Source: Photobacterium sp. GJ3
GTDB lineage: Bacteria; Pseudomonadota; Gammaproteobacteria; Enterobacterales; Vibrionaceae
NCBI RefSeq assembly: GCF_018199995.1
Contig: NZ_CP073579.1
Location: 248,001 to 312,000 of the forward strand
Direction: 5' to 3'
DNA length: 64,000 bases
Part shown: positions 9,101-19,568 of the stretch, piece by piece
How the letters are laid out: each line of letters opens with the position of its first letter
How positions within the stretch are numbered: the first letter of the stretch is position 1
Position numbers and translations under genes: made by a program
Notes under the pieces: generated by a model
The model's input: only the letters and a program-made list of their open reading frames with translations
Database searches by the model: none
Told to the model about the DNA's origin: nothing

Positions 9101-10448
9101 TTCGATTCAGGCGATTAAACTGACCGCTGCTATGCGGACGCAACTGAATGTGGACATTCCGCTGGCAGCACTCTTTGAGCAGCCAACAGTGGCGGGGTTA
9201 AGTACACAGCTGAAAGCTTTGTCGGAGACGATTGAGATTCCGGCACTGGCACTAGAGCGTTATCCGCTGTCCTTTGCTCAGGAGCGGATGTTGTTTATTG
9301 AGGACTTTGCACAGGGAACGTCCGCCTATCATATTCCACAGTTATTCCGATTAGAGAGTGATGCGGCATTGCCTGTACTGACGCAGGCGCTGAATATGGT
9401 GGTTGATCGCCATCCGGTTCTGAAAAGTGTCTATGGCTACGATGAGCAAGGGGTGGGGCATCAGCGTGTTGTGTCTGATGTACTGGTTGTTTCAACTCAG
9501 GTTCTGGCTGACGATGCAGCCCTGGAAGCGGCTGTTCGCGCCGACATCACCGCCCCTTTTGCTTTGCGGGAAGAAGCGGGCATGCGTGTGCATCACTACG
9601 TGGTGGATGGGGATTCGCATCAGGAAGCGCAGCATTACCTGTTGATGCTCTGGCACCATATCGTGATGGACGGCTGGTCTGTGGAAATATGCTTCCGTGA
9701 GCTCAGCGAAGCTTATCAGGCGCTGCTGGAGCATCGCTCCCCAAGTCTGCCTGAGCTGCCGCTCAGTTACGGCGATTATGCGCATTGGCAGCGGGATTAT
9801 CTGCAGGGTCCGGTACGGGATCAACAGCTGTCTTATTGGCAGGAGGCGCTCAGCGGCTATGAAACACTGAACTTTCCGACGGACAAGCCCAGACCTGCTA
9901 CTTTGGATTACGCGGGTCAGAACCTGCATTTCAGCTTGCCAGCTGAGGTCTCTACATCGCTGAAAGCCCTGGCCAAAGTTCGGGGGACAACCCTGTATAC
10001 GGTGCTGCTGAGTGCTTTCAGTGTCTTGCTGTCGAAATACAGTCATCAGGAAGACATTCTGCTGGGAACCCCGACGGATAACCGCCATCACAGTCAGACT
10101 CAAGGGCTGATCGGGATGTTTGTGAATTCTCTGATACTGCGTACGCACGTGAAATCTGAAGATACCATCGCAGCATTGATTGATCAGACTCACGCCGTGG
10201 TGACCGGAGCCAAAGCCCATCAGGACCTGCCATTCGAGCAATTGGTGGATGCGCTGGGCGTGACGCGGGATCAGAGCCGTCATCCGCTGTTCCAGGTGAT
10301 GTTCAGTGTGCAGTCTTTTAATGAAGCTGATCTCAGTAACAATATATTGCCGTTGAGTCCGTTCGCCACAACGGCAGTCGATTTCAGTCCGGCGAAGTAT
10401 GATCTCAGCCTGCTCCTGGAAGAAGGAGAGGATACGGGCGGTCTGTGA
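6126..10448 (+). CDS. NRPS segment 1: condensation, adenylation 1, carrier 1, most of condensation 2
   Basis: The 1440-residue segment holds a first C domain (about 1-425, active-site HHLICDG at 137-143), an A domain (about 431-960, with IYTSGTTGQPKG and the terminal NGKLDRR), a carrier domain (pantetheine Ser about 993 in LGGDSI) and an LCL-type C domain (from about 1045, HHIVMDG at 1177). A C domain at the very start suggests either N-acylation of residue 1 or receipt of a donor from another protein. Binding-pocket residues of adenylation 1, read by alignment to PheA, are D-A-Y-A-H-G-Q-V-C-K, which I cannot assign. The frame stops at TGA 10446 within the second C domain. The lost continuation (RGSLNFAT...) is present in the next frame. 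Confidence 0.85.
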   Translation: MFPQTFSLHPTQENIFYDQALTPLSTRYNVGSCMLVKHIDPLILQHVWSLLVANLDALRLTFNVSADGEVRQTLSPEIGNDTVHIVDLSASSTPKADAELWLSEDMAQPFDYLGDNLHQLTLIRLDNQTSYLFIKLHHLICDGTGMYQLQQYLHQLYQDIVNQQNHEWLSDIPQYQPAAERARQYLDSPRYEKDQAYWAAFFQQHEMTCLSARYLKKGSHYSIQALPEALKHAMQDYCEQHGVTLQAMLFGAVSVVLSRMNGQTELCFSTVTHGRQGRQGMQVVGMHSNDYPVAITVTPETARLDYIQDCMRTLNSALRHCRYPAAHLSRLARDCGGSLPNVTVNYEAFGKESRGHELTRIYEQDISQALVLRLKDYGRDCPFVLSAHVLDAFFTPEESQALITRVMKVLTTFVENHDRPVGEIDLVSDDEKHTLLTTFNQTEAPYPQDQSLVTLFEAQVARTPDHIALVFEGQSLTYRELNGKANQLARQIRQMYRASHQTELSADTLVALYLDRSPEMVISILAVLKAGAAYVPISPEYPAERSTFILDDTRAPLVITHGLQQASVDALLSGGHDARMILADSDALQAMPDGNLDSGPSPEDLAYVIYTSGTTGQPKGVMVAHPGVVNLSYFMRDSHQLAPQAKVLCFANYVFDASVYELFPSLMFGCELHLATSAIQRDEQALLTYLNEHEVSKAFLPTALFNYLGDKLAGTALKVLHVGGESLNPLAQLPVETLFNQYGPTEATVCATQKAVLPNDVSIGKPISNTQLYVLDEHQQLLPPGAVGELYIGGAGLARGYLNRPELTAARFMVNPFATEADKAKGYTRLYRTGDLVRWLPDGNLEYLGRNDHQVKIRGYRIELGEIASVLSAEPSVQQAVVVDLDREGSKVLAAYVVPAHGDVDTESLRQRLSAQLPEYMVPGSITPIEKMPLTLNGKLDRRALPAPVWVSEDSYRGPRNALEAQLCQVWQQILGIEQVGIDDNFFRLGGDSIQAIKLTAAMRTQLNVDIPLAALFEQPTVAGLSTQLKALSETIEIPALALERYPLSFAQERMLFIEDFAQGTSAYHIPQLFRLESDAALPVLTQALNMVVDRHPVLKSVYGYDEQGVGHQRVVSDVLVVSTQVLADDAALEAAVRADITAPFALREEAGMRVHHYVVDGDSHQEAQHYLLMLWHHIVMDGWSVEICFRELSEAYQALLEHRSPSLPELPLSYGDYAHWQRDYLQGPVRDQQLSYWQEALSGYETLNFPTDKPRPATLDYAGQNLHFSLPAEVSTSLKALAKVRGTTLYTVLLSAFSVLLSKYSHQEDILLGTPTDNRHHSQTQGLIGMFVNSLILRTHVKSEDTIAALIDQTHAVVTGAKAHQDLPFEQLVDALGVTRDQSRHPLFQVMFSVQSFNEADLSNNILPLSPFATTAVDFSPAKYDLSLLLEEGEDTGGL

Positions 10449-13400
10449 TTCGTGGTTCACTGAATTTTGCGACCAGTCTGTTTACGGATGTGAGCATGTC
10501 CCGCCTGTTGAGCGGTTATCAAAAGCTGCTGACCGTGTACGCGGAGGCATCGGAGACCCGGATCCGTGAGATCGACCTGCTCTCAGAAGAAGAAAAACAC
10601 ACCCTGCTGACCACCTTCAACCAGACCGAAGCACCATACCCGCAGGACCAGAGTCTGGTCACGTTATTCGAAGCTCAGGTGGCAAGAACGCCAGACCATA
10701 TTGCACTGGTGTTTGAAGGGCAGTCTCTGACCTACCGCGAACTGAATGGTAAAGCCAATCAGCTGGCGCGGCAGATCCGGCAGACGTACGGAGAAACCCA
10801 GCACTCAGAATTGTCAGCCGATACCCTGGTGGCGCTGTATTTGGACCGCAGCCCGGAGATGGTGATCAGTATTCTGGCGGTGCTGAAGGCGGGGGCGGCC
10901 TACGTGCCCATTTCGCCGGAATACCCGGCAGAGCGGAGTACATTTATTTTAGATGATACCCGGGCGCCACTGGTGATCACTCATGGCCCGCAGCAGGCGA
11001 ACGTCGATGCTCTCCTGTCGGGTGGACATGATGCGCGGATGATTCTGGCCGACAGTGATGCGTTGCAGGCCATGCCGGACGGAAATCTGGACAGCGGCCC
11101 GTCGCCAGAAGATCTGGCGTATGTGATTTACACCTCGGGCACCACAGGCCAGCCGAAAGGGGTGATGGTGACGCATCGGAATGTCGCACACCTGATTCGG
11201 GCCCAGCAATCGCTGTTTCAGACGACACAGCGCCAGTATGCCCTGTGGTTCGCATCCTATGTGTTTGATGCCTCGGTGTGGGAAATGTTTATGAGCCTGA
11301 CAAGCGGGCTGAAGGGCTATCTGTGCGCTGAACATGAGCGAAATGCCACGCAGGTGGCTGAGGTAATTGAGCGGGAGGGCATCGATTTTGCCACCCTGCC
11401 GCCAGTTGTTCTGTCCCTGTTGACGGAATACACCTTCCCGTCATTGGCGGTGCTTGTGACTGCCGGTGAGTCTCCATCGGAGGCATTGCTCGCGCATTTC
11501 TGCCGGCACAGTCAGGTCTTTAATGCTTACGGACCGACCGAAAGCACGGTGTGTGCGAGCGCCAGATTCTACCAGCCGGGGGATATTGCCAATAATATCG
11601 GCGTGCCCATCAGCAACACCCAGCTGTATGTGCTGGATGAACATCAGCAGCTGCTGCCGCCGGGCGCGGTGGGTGAGCTGTATATCGGCGGGGCGGGTCT
11701 GGCCCGGGGTTACCTCAATCGTCCGGCACTGACGGCGGCGCGCTTCATGGCCAATCCGTTTGCCACGGAAGCCGACAAGGCGAAAGGCTATACACGGCTG
11801 TACCGCACCGGCGATCTGGTGCGCTGGCTGCCGGACGGCAATCTGGAATATCTGGGCCGGAACGACCATCAGGTGAAGATCCGGGGTTACCGGATTGAGC
11901 TGGGTGAAATTGCCAGCGTGCTCAGCGCTGAGCCCAGTGTACAGCAGGCGGTGGTGGTCGACCTGGACCGGGAAGGCAGCAAAGTGCTGGCGGCCTATGT
12001 GGTTCCGGCTCATGGTGATGTAGATACTGAGTCACTGCGTCAGCGTCTGTCGGCCCAGCTGCCGGAATATATGGTGCCGGGCAGTATCACACCGATAGAG
12101 AAAATGCCGTTGACCCTCAACGGCAAGCTGGACCGCCGGGCACTGCCTGCGCCGGTGTGGGTGAGCGAAGACAACTATCGGGGACCGCGCAATGCCCTGG
12201 AAGCACAGCTGTGTCAGGTATGGCAGCAGCTCCTCGGGGTCGAGCAAGTTGGCATTGATGACAACTTCTTCCGGTTGGGGGGCGATTCCATTGTCAGTAT
12301 TCAACTGGTTAACAAACTGCGTCAGGCCGGGTTGAGCCTGCAGGTGAAAACGCTCTTTGATCACCCGACCATCCGAACGCTGGCGGGGGTACTGTCAGAG
12401 GCGCAAGTGTCGACAGAGATGCTCACCGAGCAGGGCGAACTCACTGGGACGTTTGGTTTACTGCCTATCCAGCAGTGGTTCTTCGAATGTGAGTGGCCGT
12501 CGCCACAACACTGGAATCAGGCCTTCATGGTACGGATCCCCGGGGAGATGGCGTCGGCCGATATTGAGCGGGCTTTGGCGACACTGGCTGCCCAGCATGA
12601 CAGTCTGCGAACCTGCTTTGTGCAGACATCAGAAGGCTATGAGCAATGCTACCAGTCTGTGGGCCGACAGCCAGCTCTGCAAGTTCTGGATGTTCGCGGG
12701 GGCGATGATGCTTCGCTGCAGCAGTATTTGACTGATTTACAGCGCGGATTTGATTATCACGCAGGGAACGTCTGGCAGGCCGCTCACCTGACTGGCTATG
12801 CCGACGGCAGTGCCCGGTTGTTCTTTGCGGCACATCATCTGGTGATTGATGCGGTTTCCTGGCGGTTGATTGCAGAAGACATGCGCCTTCTGCTGGCCGG
12901 GGAAGCGCTGCCGCCAAAAACCAGCAGTTACCGCCAGTGGGTCGAGACAGTGCGGCATTACGGTGAGACACACCCGGAGGAGGTGGCTTACTGGTCATCG
13001 GTGCTCTCTGCACCAGCGCCTGAACTGGTCCCGGCAGAGCTCAATGAACACACCGCAGCTCTGACCCCGTCCATGACTTCGGCGCTGTTATCTCAGGCCG
13101 GGCAGGGATATCACACCCAAGTCAACGATCTGCTGCTCAGTGCGCTGGGGATTGCGCTCTCGGAAACCTTCGGTCAGGCCGAGAACGCGATTCTGCTGGA
13201 GGGCCATGGCCGGGAGGCAATTGACGCACGGATTGACCTTTCCCGTACGGTGGGTTGGTTGACCACTATGTATCCGGTCAGGCTGACGAGCACACTGGCG
13301 ATTGCTGACACCATTATTCAGACCAAAGAGATGTTACAGGCTATCCCGAACAAAGGGATCGGTTATGGCGCGCTGGCGGATCAGCTGAGTCAGCCTTTAC

Positions 13401-15436
13401 CCCGGGTCAGTTTCAACTATCTTGGTCAGCTCAGTGTCGGTAAGGCCGATACGCTGTGGTCGCTGACCAGTGAGCCGTGTGGCGTGATGGTTGCGCCAGA
13501 AAATCAGAGCCCCTTGCTGCTCAATATCAACGGCGCGGTGCAGGACGGTCAATTGTCTTTTTATGTGCACAGCCGATTAGGTAAAGCACAGGGTGAGGCG
13601 TTTTCCCGGGCATTTGAGCAGGCCCTGTGTGCCGTGGTTGACACCGCCTGTACTCAGGCCACATTGGGCGGGATCCGGACAGCCAGCGACTATGGTCAGG
13701 GTGTGGTGTCTCAATCCCAGCTGGCGCATCTGCAGCAGCGTTATCATGATATTGAAGCCATCTACCCGGCCAGCAGTCTGCAGCAGGGCTTTATTTATCA
13801 TCAGCTCAGCCAGCCTGAGGATGATGCGTATTGTGTGCAGTTACTGATGGACTACCACTGCGCCCTGGATGTTGCGACCTACCGGGAGGCCTGGCAGTTG
13901 GCGGTGGAGCGTTTCCCTGCTCTTCGGATGGCATTTGACTGGCAGGAAGCGCTGCTGCAGATCGTGTTGTCCCCGACGGCAGTGGCGGGTCTGCCGCTGG
14001 AGGTTGTGGATCTCAGTCACTTATCGGCAGCAGAACGAGATTGTGAAATCAGTCGTTTGCAACAAGCTGAGCGGGCGAAAGGCTTTGACCTGATGCAGCC
14101 GGGACTCTTCCGGCTGACCCTGATCCGGCACCATGAGACCCATTACACCCTGCTGAAAACCGAGCATCACAGCATCGCAGATGGCTGGAGCGGTCCGGTA
14201 CTCTGGCAGGCAGTACATGGGTATTATCAGCAACTGTGTCAGGGGCAAACACCCGCGATCACTGCAGACGAGGCATATGCCGGGACACAGCAATACCATC
14301 TGGCCCATCAGGCAGAAACGGAAGCGTACTGGCTGAAACAGCAGTCTGCCTGGGAAGGTGGGAATGATGTGACGCCGCTGCTGACTTATCCGGTGAATCT
14401 TGCCAGTACCAGACAGGTGAAGCGCCCGTCGGCCCAGACACTGACCCTGGCCGAAACCCGTTATCAGCAGCTGAAGGACACCTGCCAGCAGTTGGGGATC
14501 ACACTCAACGTGGCGCTGCAGTTTGCCTGGCATAAGTTGCTGAACACTTATACCGGGGACTCACAGACGCTGGTCGGGACCACGGTCTCCGGGCGGGATG
14601 TGCCGGTTGAAGGCATTGAGCAGAGTGTCGGGCTATATATCAATACCCTGCCACTTTGTGTGGACTGGTCGCCGTCGGCGAGTATTTCAGAAGTCTTGCA
14701 GGGGATCCACAAACAAGTGGCCGCCATCAACACCCACAGTGCCATGTCGCTGGCGAAGCTTCAGCAGAACGGGGAGCGATTGTTCCACTCGCTGATGGTG
14801 TTTGAAAATTACCCGGCACCAGCCACAGAAGGGCAGCAGGACGATTCGATTGCAGACCATCTCACCTTCCGGGAGGCGATCGAGAAAGTGGATTATCCGC
14901 TGTCGGTGATGGGGTACGAACAAGGCCAGACTCTGGTGGTGAAACTCAGTTATGGTCTGGACTGGCTGGATGATGCACAGGCTCAGCGGCTGTTACAGCA
15001 GGTTCAGGCGATCTTAATGGCGGTAGCCCGCGATCCGCATCAGCATCATGACGCGATCACGCTGCTCTCCACAGAAGAAAAACACACCCTGCTGACCACC
15101 TTCAACCAGACTGAAGCACCATACCCGCAGGACCAGAGTCTGGTCACGTTATTCGAAGCTCAGGTGGCAAGAACGCCAGACCATATTGCACTGGTGTTTG
15201 AAGGGCAGTCTCTGACCTACCGCGAACTGAATGGTAAAGCCAATCAGCTGGCGCGGCAGATCCGGCAGACGTACGGAGAAACCCAGCACTCAGAATTGTC
15301 AGCCGATACCCTGGTGGCGCTGTATTTGGACCGCAGCCCGGAGATGGTGATCAGTATTCTGGCGGTGCTGAAGGCGGGGCGGCCTACGTGCCCATTTCGC
15401 CGGAATACCCGGCAGAGCGGAGTACATTTATTTTAG
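10445..15436 (+). CDS. NRPS segment 2: end of condensation 2, adenylation 2, carrier 2, epimerisation 2, condensation 3, start of adenylation 3
   Basis: The frame opens with GTG 10445, overlapping the previous stop by four bases. It reads the tail of the C domain (about 1-45), adenylation 2 (about 47-580), carrier 2 (Ser about 615), an epimerisation domain (about 660-1095, HHLVIDAVSW), a DCL-type C domain (about 1100-1535, YPASSLQQGFIYH and HHSIADG) and the first third of adenylation 3. The adenylation 2 pocket reads D-A-W-V-V-A-A-V-C-K. It differs from the PheA code D-A-W-T-I-A-A-I-C-K by conservative changes plus T to V, so a Phe-like or other bulky hydrophobic substrate is expected, then epimerised to D. 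Frame is lost at the G run 15376-15379. Confidence 0.8.
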   Translation: MIRGSLNFATSLFTDVSMSRLLSGYQKLLTVYAEASETRIREIDLLSEEEKHTLLTTFNQTEAPYPQDQSLVTLFEAQVARTPDHIALVFEGQSLTYRELNGKANQLARQIRQTYGETQHSELSADTLVALYLDRSPEMVISILAVLKAGAAYVPISPEYPAERSTFILDDTRAPLVITHGPQQANVDALLSGGHDARMILADSDALQAMPDGNLDSGPSPEDLAYVIYTSGTTGQPKGVMVTHRNVAHLIRAQQSLFQTTQRQYALWFASYVFDASVWEMFMSLTSGLKGYLCAEHERNATQVAEVIEREGIDFATLPPVVLSLLTEYTFPSLAVLVTAGESPSEALLAHFCRHSQVFNAYGPTESTVCASARFYQPGDIANNIGVPISNTQLYVLDEHQQLLPPGAVGELYIGGAGLARGYLNRPALTAARFMANPFATEADKAKGYTRLYRTGDLVRWLPDGNLEYLGRNDHQVKIRGYRIELGEIASVLSAEPSVQQAVVVDLDREGSKVLAAYVVPAHGDVDTESLRQRLSAQLPEYMVPGSITPIEKMPLTLNGKLDRRALPAPVWVSEDNYRGPRNALEAQLCQVWQQLLGVEQVGIDDNFFRLGGDSIVSIQLVNKLRQAGLSLQVKTLFDHPTIRTLAGVLSEAQVSTEMLTEQGELTGTFGLLPIQQWFFECEWPSPQHWNQAFMVRIPGEMASADIERALATLAAQHDSLRTCFVQTSEGYEQCYQSVGRQPALQVLDVRGGDDASLQQYLTDLQRGFDYHAGNVWQAAHLTGYADGSARLFFAAHHLVIDAVSWRLIAEDMRLLLAGEALPPKTSSYRQWVETVRHYGETHPEEVAYWSSVLSAPAPELVPAELNEHTAALTPSMTSALLSQAGQGYHTQVNDLLLSALGIALSETFGQAENAILLEGHGREAIDARIDLSRTVGWLTTMYPVRLTSTLAIADTIIQTKEMLQAIPNKGIGYGALADQLSQPLPRVSFNYLGQLSVGKADTLWSLTSEPCGVMVAPENQSPLLLNINGAVQDGQLSFYVHSRLGKAQGEAFSRAFEQALCAVVDTACTQATLGGIRTASDYGQGVVSQSQLAHLQQRYHDIEAIYPASSLQQGFIYHQLSQPEDDAYCVQLLMDYHCALDVATYREAWQLAVERFPALRMAFDWQEALLQIVLSPTAVAGLPLEVVDLSHLSAAERDCEISRLQQAERAKGFDLMQPGLFRLTLIRHHETHYTLLKTEHHSIADGWSGPVLWQAVHGYYQQLCQGQTPAITADEAYAGTQQYHLAHQAETEAYWLKQQSAWEGGNDVTPLLTYPVNLASTRQVKRPSAQTLTLAETRYQQLKDTCQQLGITLNVALQFAWHKLLNTYTGDSQTLVGTTVSGRDVPVEGIEQSVGLYINTLPLCVDWSPSASISEVLQGIHKQVAAINTHSAMSLAKLQQNGERLFHSLMVFENYPAPATEGQQDDSIADHLTFREAIEKVDYPLSVMGYEQGQTLVVKLSYGLDWLDDAQAQRLLQQVQAILMAVARDPHQHHDAITLLSTEEKHTLLTTFNQTEAPYPQDQSLVTLFEAQVARTPDHIALVFEGQSLTYRELNGKANQLARQIRQTYGETQHSELSADTLVALYLDRSPEMVISILAVLKAGRPTCPFRRNTRQSGVHLF
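10601..15085 (+). repeat. Tandem module repeat, copy 1 (A-T-E-C unit, 4485 bp)
   Basis: From the landmark ACCCTGCTGACC at 10601 to its next occurrence at 15086 is 4485 bases (1495 codons). The following 4483 bases repeat it with only scattered substitutions across adenylation, carrier, epimerisation and condensation domains. The near-identity at silent positions points to recent duplication or ongoing gene conversion. Confidence 0.9.
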
Positions 15437-18400
15437 ATGATACCCGGGCGCCACTGGTGATCACTCATGGCCCGCAGCAGGCGAACGTCGATGCTCTCCT
15501 GTCGGGTGGACATGATGCGCGGATGATTCTGGCCGACAGTGATGCGTTGCAGGCCATGCCGGACGGAAATCTGGACAGCGGCCCGTCGCCAGAAGATCTG
15601 GCGTATGTGATTTACACCTCAGGCACCACAGGCCAGCCGAAAGGGGTGATGGTGACGCATCGGAATGTCGCACACCTGATTCGGGCCCAGCAATCGCTGT
15701 TTCAGACGACACAGCGCCAGTATGCCCTGTGGTTCGCATCCTATGTGTTTGATGCCTCGGTGTGGGAAATGTTTATGAGCCTGACAAGCGGGCTGAAGGG
15801 CTATCTGTGCGCTGAACATGAGCGAAATGCCACGCAGGTGGCTGAGGTAATTGAGCGGGAGGGCATCGATTTTGCCACCCTGCCGCCAGTTGTTCTGTCC
15901 CTGTTGACGGAATACACCTTCCCGTCATTGGCGGTGCTTGTGACTGCCGGTGAGTCTCCATCGGAGGCATTGCTCGCGCATTTCTGCCGGCACAGTCAGG
16001 TCTTTAATGCTTACGGACCGACCGAAAGCACGGTGTGTGCGAGCGCCAGATTCTACCAGCCGGGGATATTGCCAATAATATCGGCGCGCCCATCAGCAAC
16101 ACCCAGCTGTATGTGCTGGATGAACATCAGCAACTGCTGCCGCCGGGTGCGGTGGGTGAGCTGTACATCGGCGGGGCGGGTCTGGCTCGGGGTTACCTCA
16201 ATCGTCCGGCACTGACGGCGGAGCGCTTCATTGTCAATCCGTTTGCCACGGAAGCCGACAAGGCGAAAGGCTATACACGGCTGTACCGCAGCGGCGATTT
16301 GGTGCGCTGGCTGCCGGACGGCAATCTGGAATATCTGGGCCGGAACGACCATCAGGTGAAGATCCGGGGTTACCGGATTGAGCTGGGCGAAATTGCCAGC
16401 GTGCTCAGCGCTGAGCCCAGTGTACAGCAGGCGGTGGTGGTCGACCTGGACCGGGAAGGCAGCAAAGTGCTGGCGGCCTATGTGGTTCCGGCCCATGGCG
16501 ATGTGGATACTGAGTCACTGCGTCAGCGTCTGTCGGCCCAACTGCCGGAATATATGGTGCCGGGCAGTATCACACCGATAGAGAAAATGCCGTTGACCCT
16601 CAACGGCAAGCTGGACCGCCGGGCACTGCCTGCGCCGGTGTGGGTGAGCGAAGACAGCTATCGGGGACCGCGCAATGCCCTGGAAGCACAGCTGTGTCAG
16701 GTATGGCAGCAGGTCCTCGGGGTCGAGCAAGTTGGCATTGATGACAACTTCTTCCGGTTGGGGGGCGATTCCATTGTCAGTATTCAACTGGTCAACAAAC
16801 TGCGTCAGGCCGGGTTGAGCCTGCAGGTGAAAACGCTCTTTGATCACCCGACCATCCGAACGCTGGCGGGGGTGCTGTCAGAGGCGCAAGTGTCGACAGA
16901 GATGCTCACCGAGCAGGGCGAACTCACTGGGACGTTTGGTTTACTGCCTATCCAGCAGTGGTTCTTCGAATGTGAGTGGCCGTCGCCACAACACTGGAAT
17001 CAGGCCTTCATGGTACGGATCCCCGGGGAGATGGCGTTGGCCGATATTGAGCGGGCTTTGGCGGCACTGGCTGCCCAGCATGACAGTCTGCGAACCTGCT
17101 TTGTGCAGACATCAGAAGGCTATGAGCAATGCTACCAGTCTGTGGGCCGACAGCCAGCTCTGCAAGTTCTGGATGTTCGCGGGGGCGATGATGCTTCGCT
17201 GCAGCAGTATTTGACTGATTTACAGCGTGGATTTGATTATCACGCAGGGAACGTCTGGCAGGCCGCTCACCTGACTGGCTATGCCGACGGCAGTGCCCGG
17301 TTGTTCTTTGCGGCACATCATCTGGTGATTGATGCGGTTTCCTGGCGGTTGATTGCAGAAGACATGCGCCTTCTGCTGGCCGGGGAAGCGCTGCCGCCAA
17401 AAACCAGCAGTTACCGCCAGTGGGTCGAGACAGTGCGGCATTACGGTGAGACACACCCGGAGGAGGTGGCTTACTGGTCATCGGTGCTCTCTGCACCAGC
17501 GCCTGAACTGGTCCCGGCAGAGCTCAATGAACACACCGCAGCTCTGACCCCGTCCATGACTTCGGCGCTGTTATCTCAGGCCGGGCAGGGATATCACACC
17601 CAAGTCAACGATCTGCTGCTCAGTGCGCTGGGGATTGCGCTCTCGGAAACCTTCGGTCAGGCCGAGAACGCGATTCTGCTGGAGGGCCATGGCCGGGAGG
17701 CAATTGACGCACGGATTGACCTTTCCCGTACGGTGGGTTGGTTGACCACTATGTATCCGGTCAGGCTGACGAGCACACTGGCGATTGCTGACACCATTAT
17801 TCAGACCAAAGAGATGTTACAGGCTATCCCGAACAAAGGGATCGGTTATGGCGCGCTGGCGGATCAGCTGAGTCAGCCTTTACCCCGGGTCAGTTTCAAC
17901 TATCTTGGTCAGCTCAGTGTCGGTAAGGCCGATACGCTGTGGTCGCTGACCAGTGAGCCGTGTGGCGTGATGGTTGCGCCAGAAAATCAGAGCCCCTTGC
18001 TGCTCAATATCAACGGCGCGGTGCAGGACGGTCAATTGTCTTTTTATGTGCACAGCCGATTAGGTAAAGCACAGGGTGAGGCGTTTTCCCGGGCATTTGA
18101 GCAGGCCCTGTGTGCCGTGGTTGACACCGCCTGTACTCAGGCCACATTGGGCGGGATCCGGACAGCCAGCGACTATGGTCAGGGTGTGGTGTCTCAATCC
18201 CAGCTGGCGCATCTGCAGCAGCGCTATCATGACATTGAAGCCATCTACCCGGCCAGCAGTCTGCAGCAGGGCTTTATTTATCATCAGCTCAGCCAGCCTG
18301 AGGATGATGCGTATTGTGTGCAGTTACTGATGGACTACCACTGCGCCCTGGATGTTGCGACCTACCGGGAGGCCTGGCAGTTGGCGGTGGAGCGTTTCCC

Positions 18401-19568
18401 TGCTCTTCGGATGGCATTTGACTGGCAGGAAGCGCTGCTGCAGATCGTGTTGTCCCCGACGGCAGTGGCGGGTCTGCCGCTGGAGGTTGTGGATCTCAGT
18501 CACTTATCGGCAGCAGAACGAGATAGTGAAATCAGTCGTTTGCAACAAGCTGAGCGGGCGAAAGGTTTTGACCTGATGCAGCCGGGACTCTTCCGGCTGA
18601 CCCTGATCCGGCACCATGAGACCCATTACACCCTGCTGAAAACCGAGCATCACAGCATCGCAGATGGCTGGAGCGGTCCGGTACTCTGGCAGGCAGTACA
18701 TGGGTATTATCAGCAACTGTGTCAGGGGCAAACACCCGCGATCACTGCAGACGAGGCATATGCCGGGACACAGCAATACCATCTGGCCCATCAGGCAGAA
18801 ACGGAAGCGTACTGGCTGAAACAGCAGTCTGCCTGGGAAGGTGGGAATGATGTGACGCCGCTGCTGACTTATCCGGTGAATCTTGCCAGTACCAGACAGG
18901 TGAAGCGCCCGTCGGTCCAGACACTGACCCTGGCCGAAACCCGTTATCAGCAGCTGAAGGACACCTGCCAGCAGTTGGGGATCACACTTAACGTGGCGCT
19001 GCAGTTTGCCTGGCATAAGTTGCTGAACACTTATACCGGGGACTCACAGACGCTGGTCGGGACCACGGTCTCCGGACGGGATGTGCCGGTTGAAGGCATT
19101 GAGCAGAGCGTCGGGCTATATATCAATACCCTGCCACTTTGTGTGGACTGGTCGCCGTCGGCGAGTATTTCAGAAGTCTTGCAGGGGATCCACAAACAAG
19201 TGGCCGCCATCAACACCCACAGTGCCATGTCGCTGGCGAAGCTTCAGCAGAACGGGGAGCGATTGTTCCACTCGCTGATGGTGTTTGAAAATTACCCGGC
19301 ACCAGCCACAGAAGGGCAGCAGGACGATTCGATTGCAGACCATCTCACCTTCCGGGAGGCGATCGAGAAAGTGGATTATCCGCTGTCGGTGATGGGGTAC
19401 GAACAAGGCCAGACTCTGGTGGTGAAACTCAGTTATGGTTTGGACTGGTTGGATGATGCACAGGCTCAGCGGTTGTTACAGCAGGTTCAGGCGATCTTAA
19501 TGGCGGTAGCCCGCGATCCGCATCAGCATCATGACGCGATCACGCTGCTCTCCACAGAAGAAAAACAC
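15086..19568 (+). repeat. Tandem module repeat, copy 2 (A-T-E-C unit, 4483 bp)
   Basis: Second copy of the unit, two bases shorter than the first. The two missing bases fall in G runs at 15376-15379 and 16062-16065. Visible substitutions are few (for example a Cys to Ser change in the C domain, 'RDCEIS' versus 'RDSEIS'). Similarity to the first part of the A domain continues beyond 19568 into module 4. Confidence 0.9.
15388..16215 (+). CDS. NRPS segment 3: middle of adenylation 3
   Basis: This 275-residue frame carries adenylation 3 from PISPEYPAERS through the substrate pocket to about base 16064, after which it reads out of frame. Its pocket residues are identical to those of module 2. Module 2 has five G at each equivalent site (10891-10895 and 11578-11582), whereas this copy has four (15376-15379 and 16062-16065). 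It is therefore a fragment of the same protein and not an independent gene; the apparent GTG start at 15388 has no ribosome-binding site. Confidence 0.75.
   Translation: MPISPEYPAERSTFILDDTRAPLVITHGPQQANVDALLSGGHDARMILADSDALQAMPDGNLDSGPSPEDLAYVIYTSGTTGQPKGVMVTHRNVAHLIRAQQSLFQTTQRQYALWFASYVFDASVWEMFMSLTSGLKGYLCAEHERNATQVAEVIEREGIDFATLPPVVLSLLTEYTFPSLAVLVTAGESPSEALLAHFCRHSQVFNAYGPTESTVCASARFYQPGILPIISARPSATPSCMCWMNISNCCRRVRWVSCTSAGRVWLGVTSIVRH

Noticed and set aside
10445..10448. GTGA overlap considered as a true gene boundary with translational coupling
   Set aside because: The boundary falls inside the second condensation domain, the start has no well-placed ribosome-binding site, and the module spacing is exactly one base short of being in frame.
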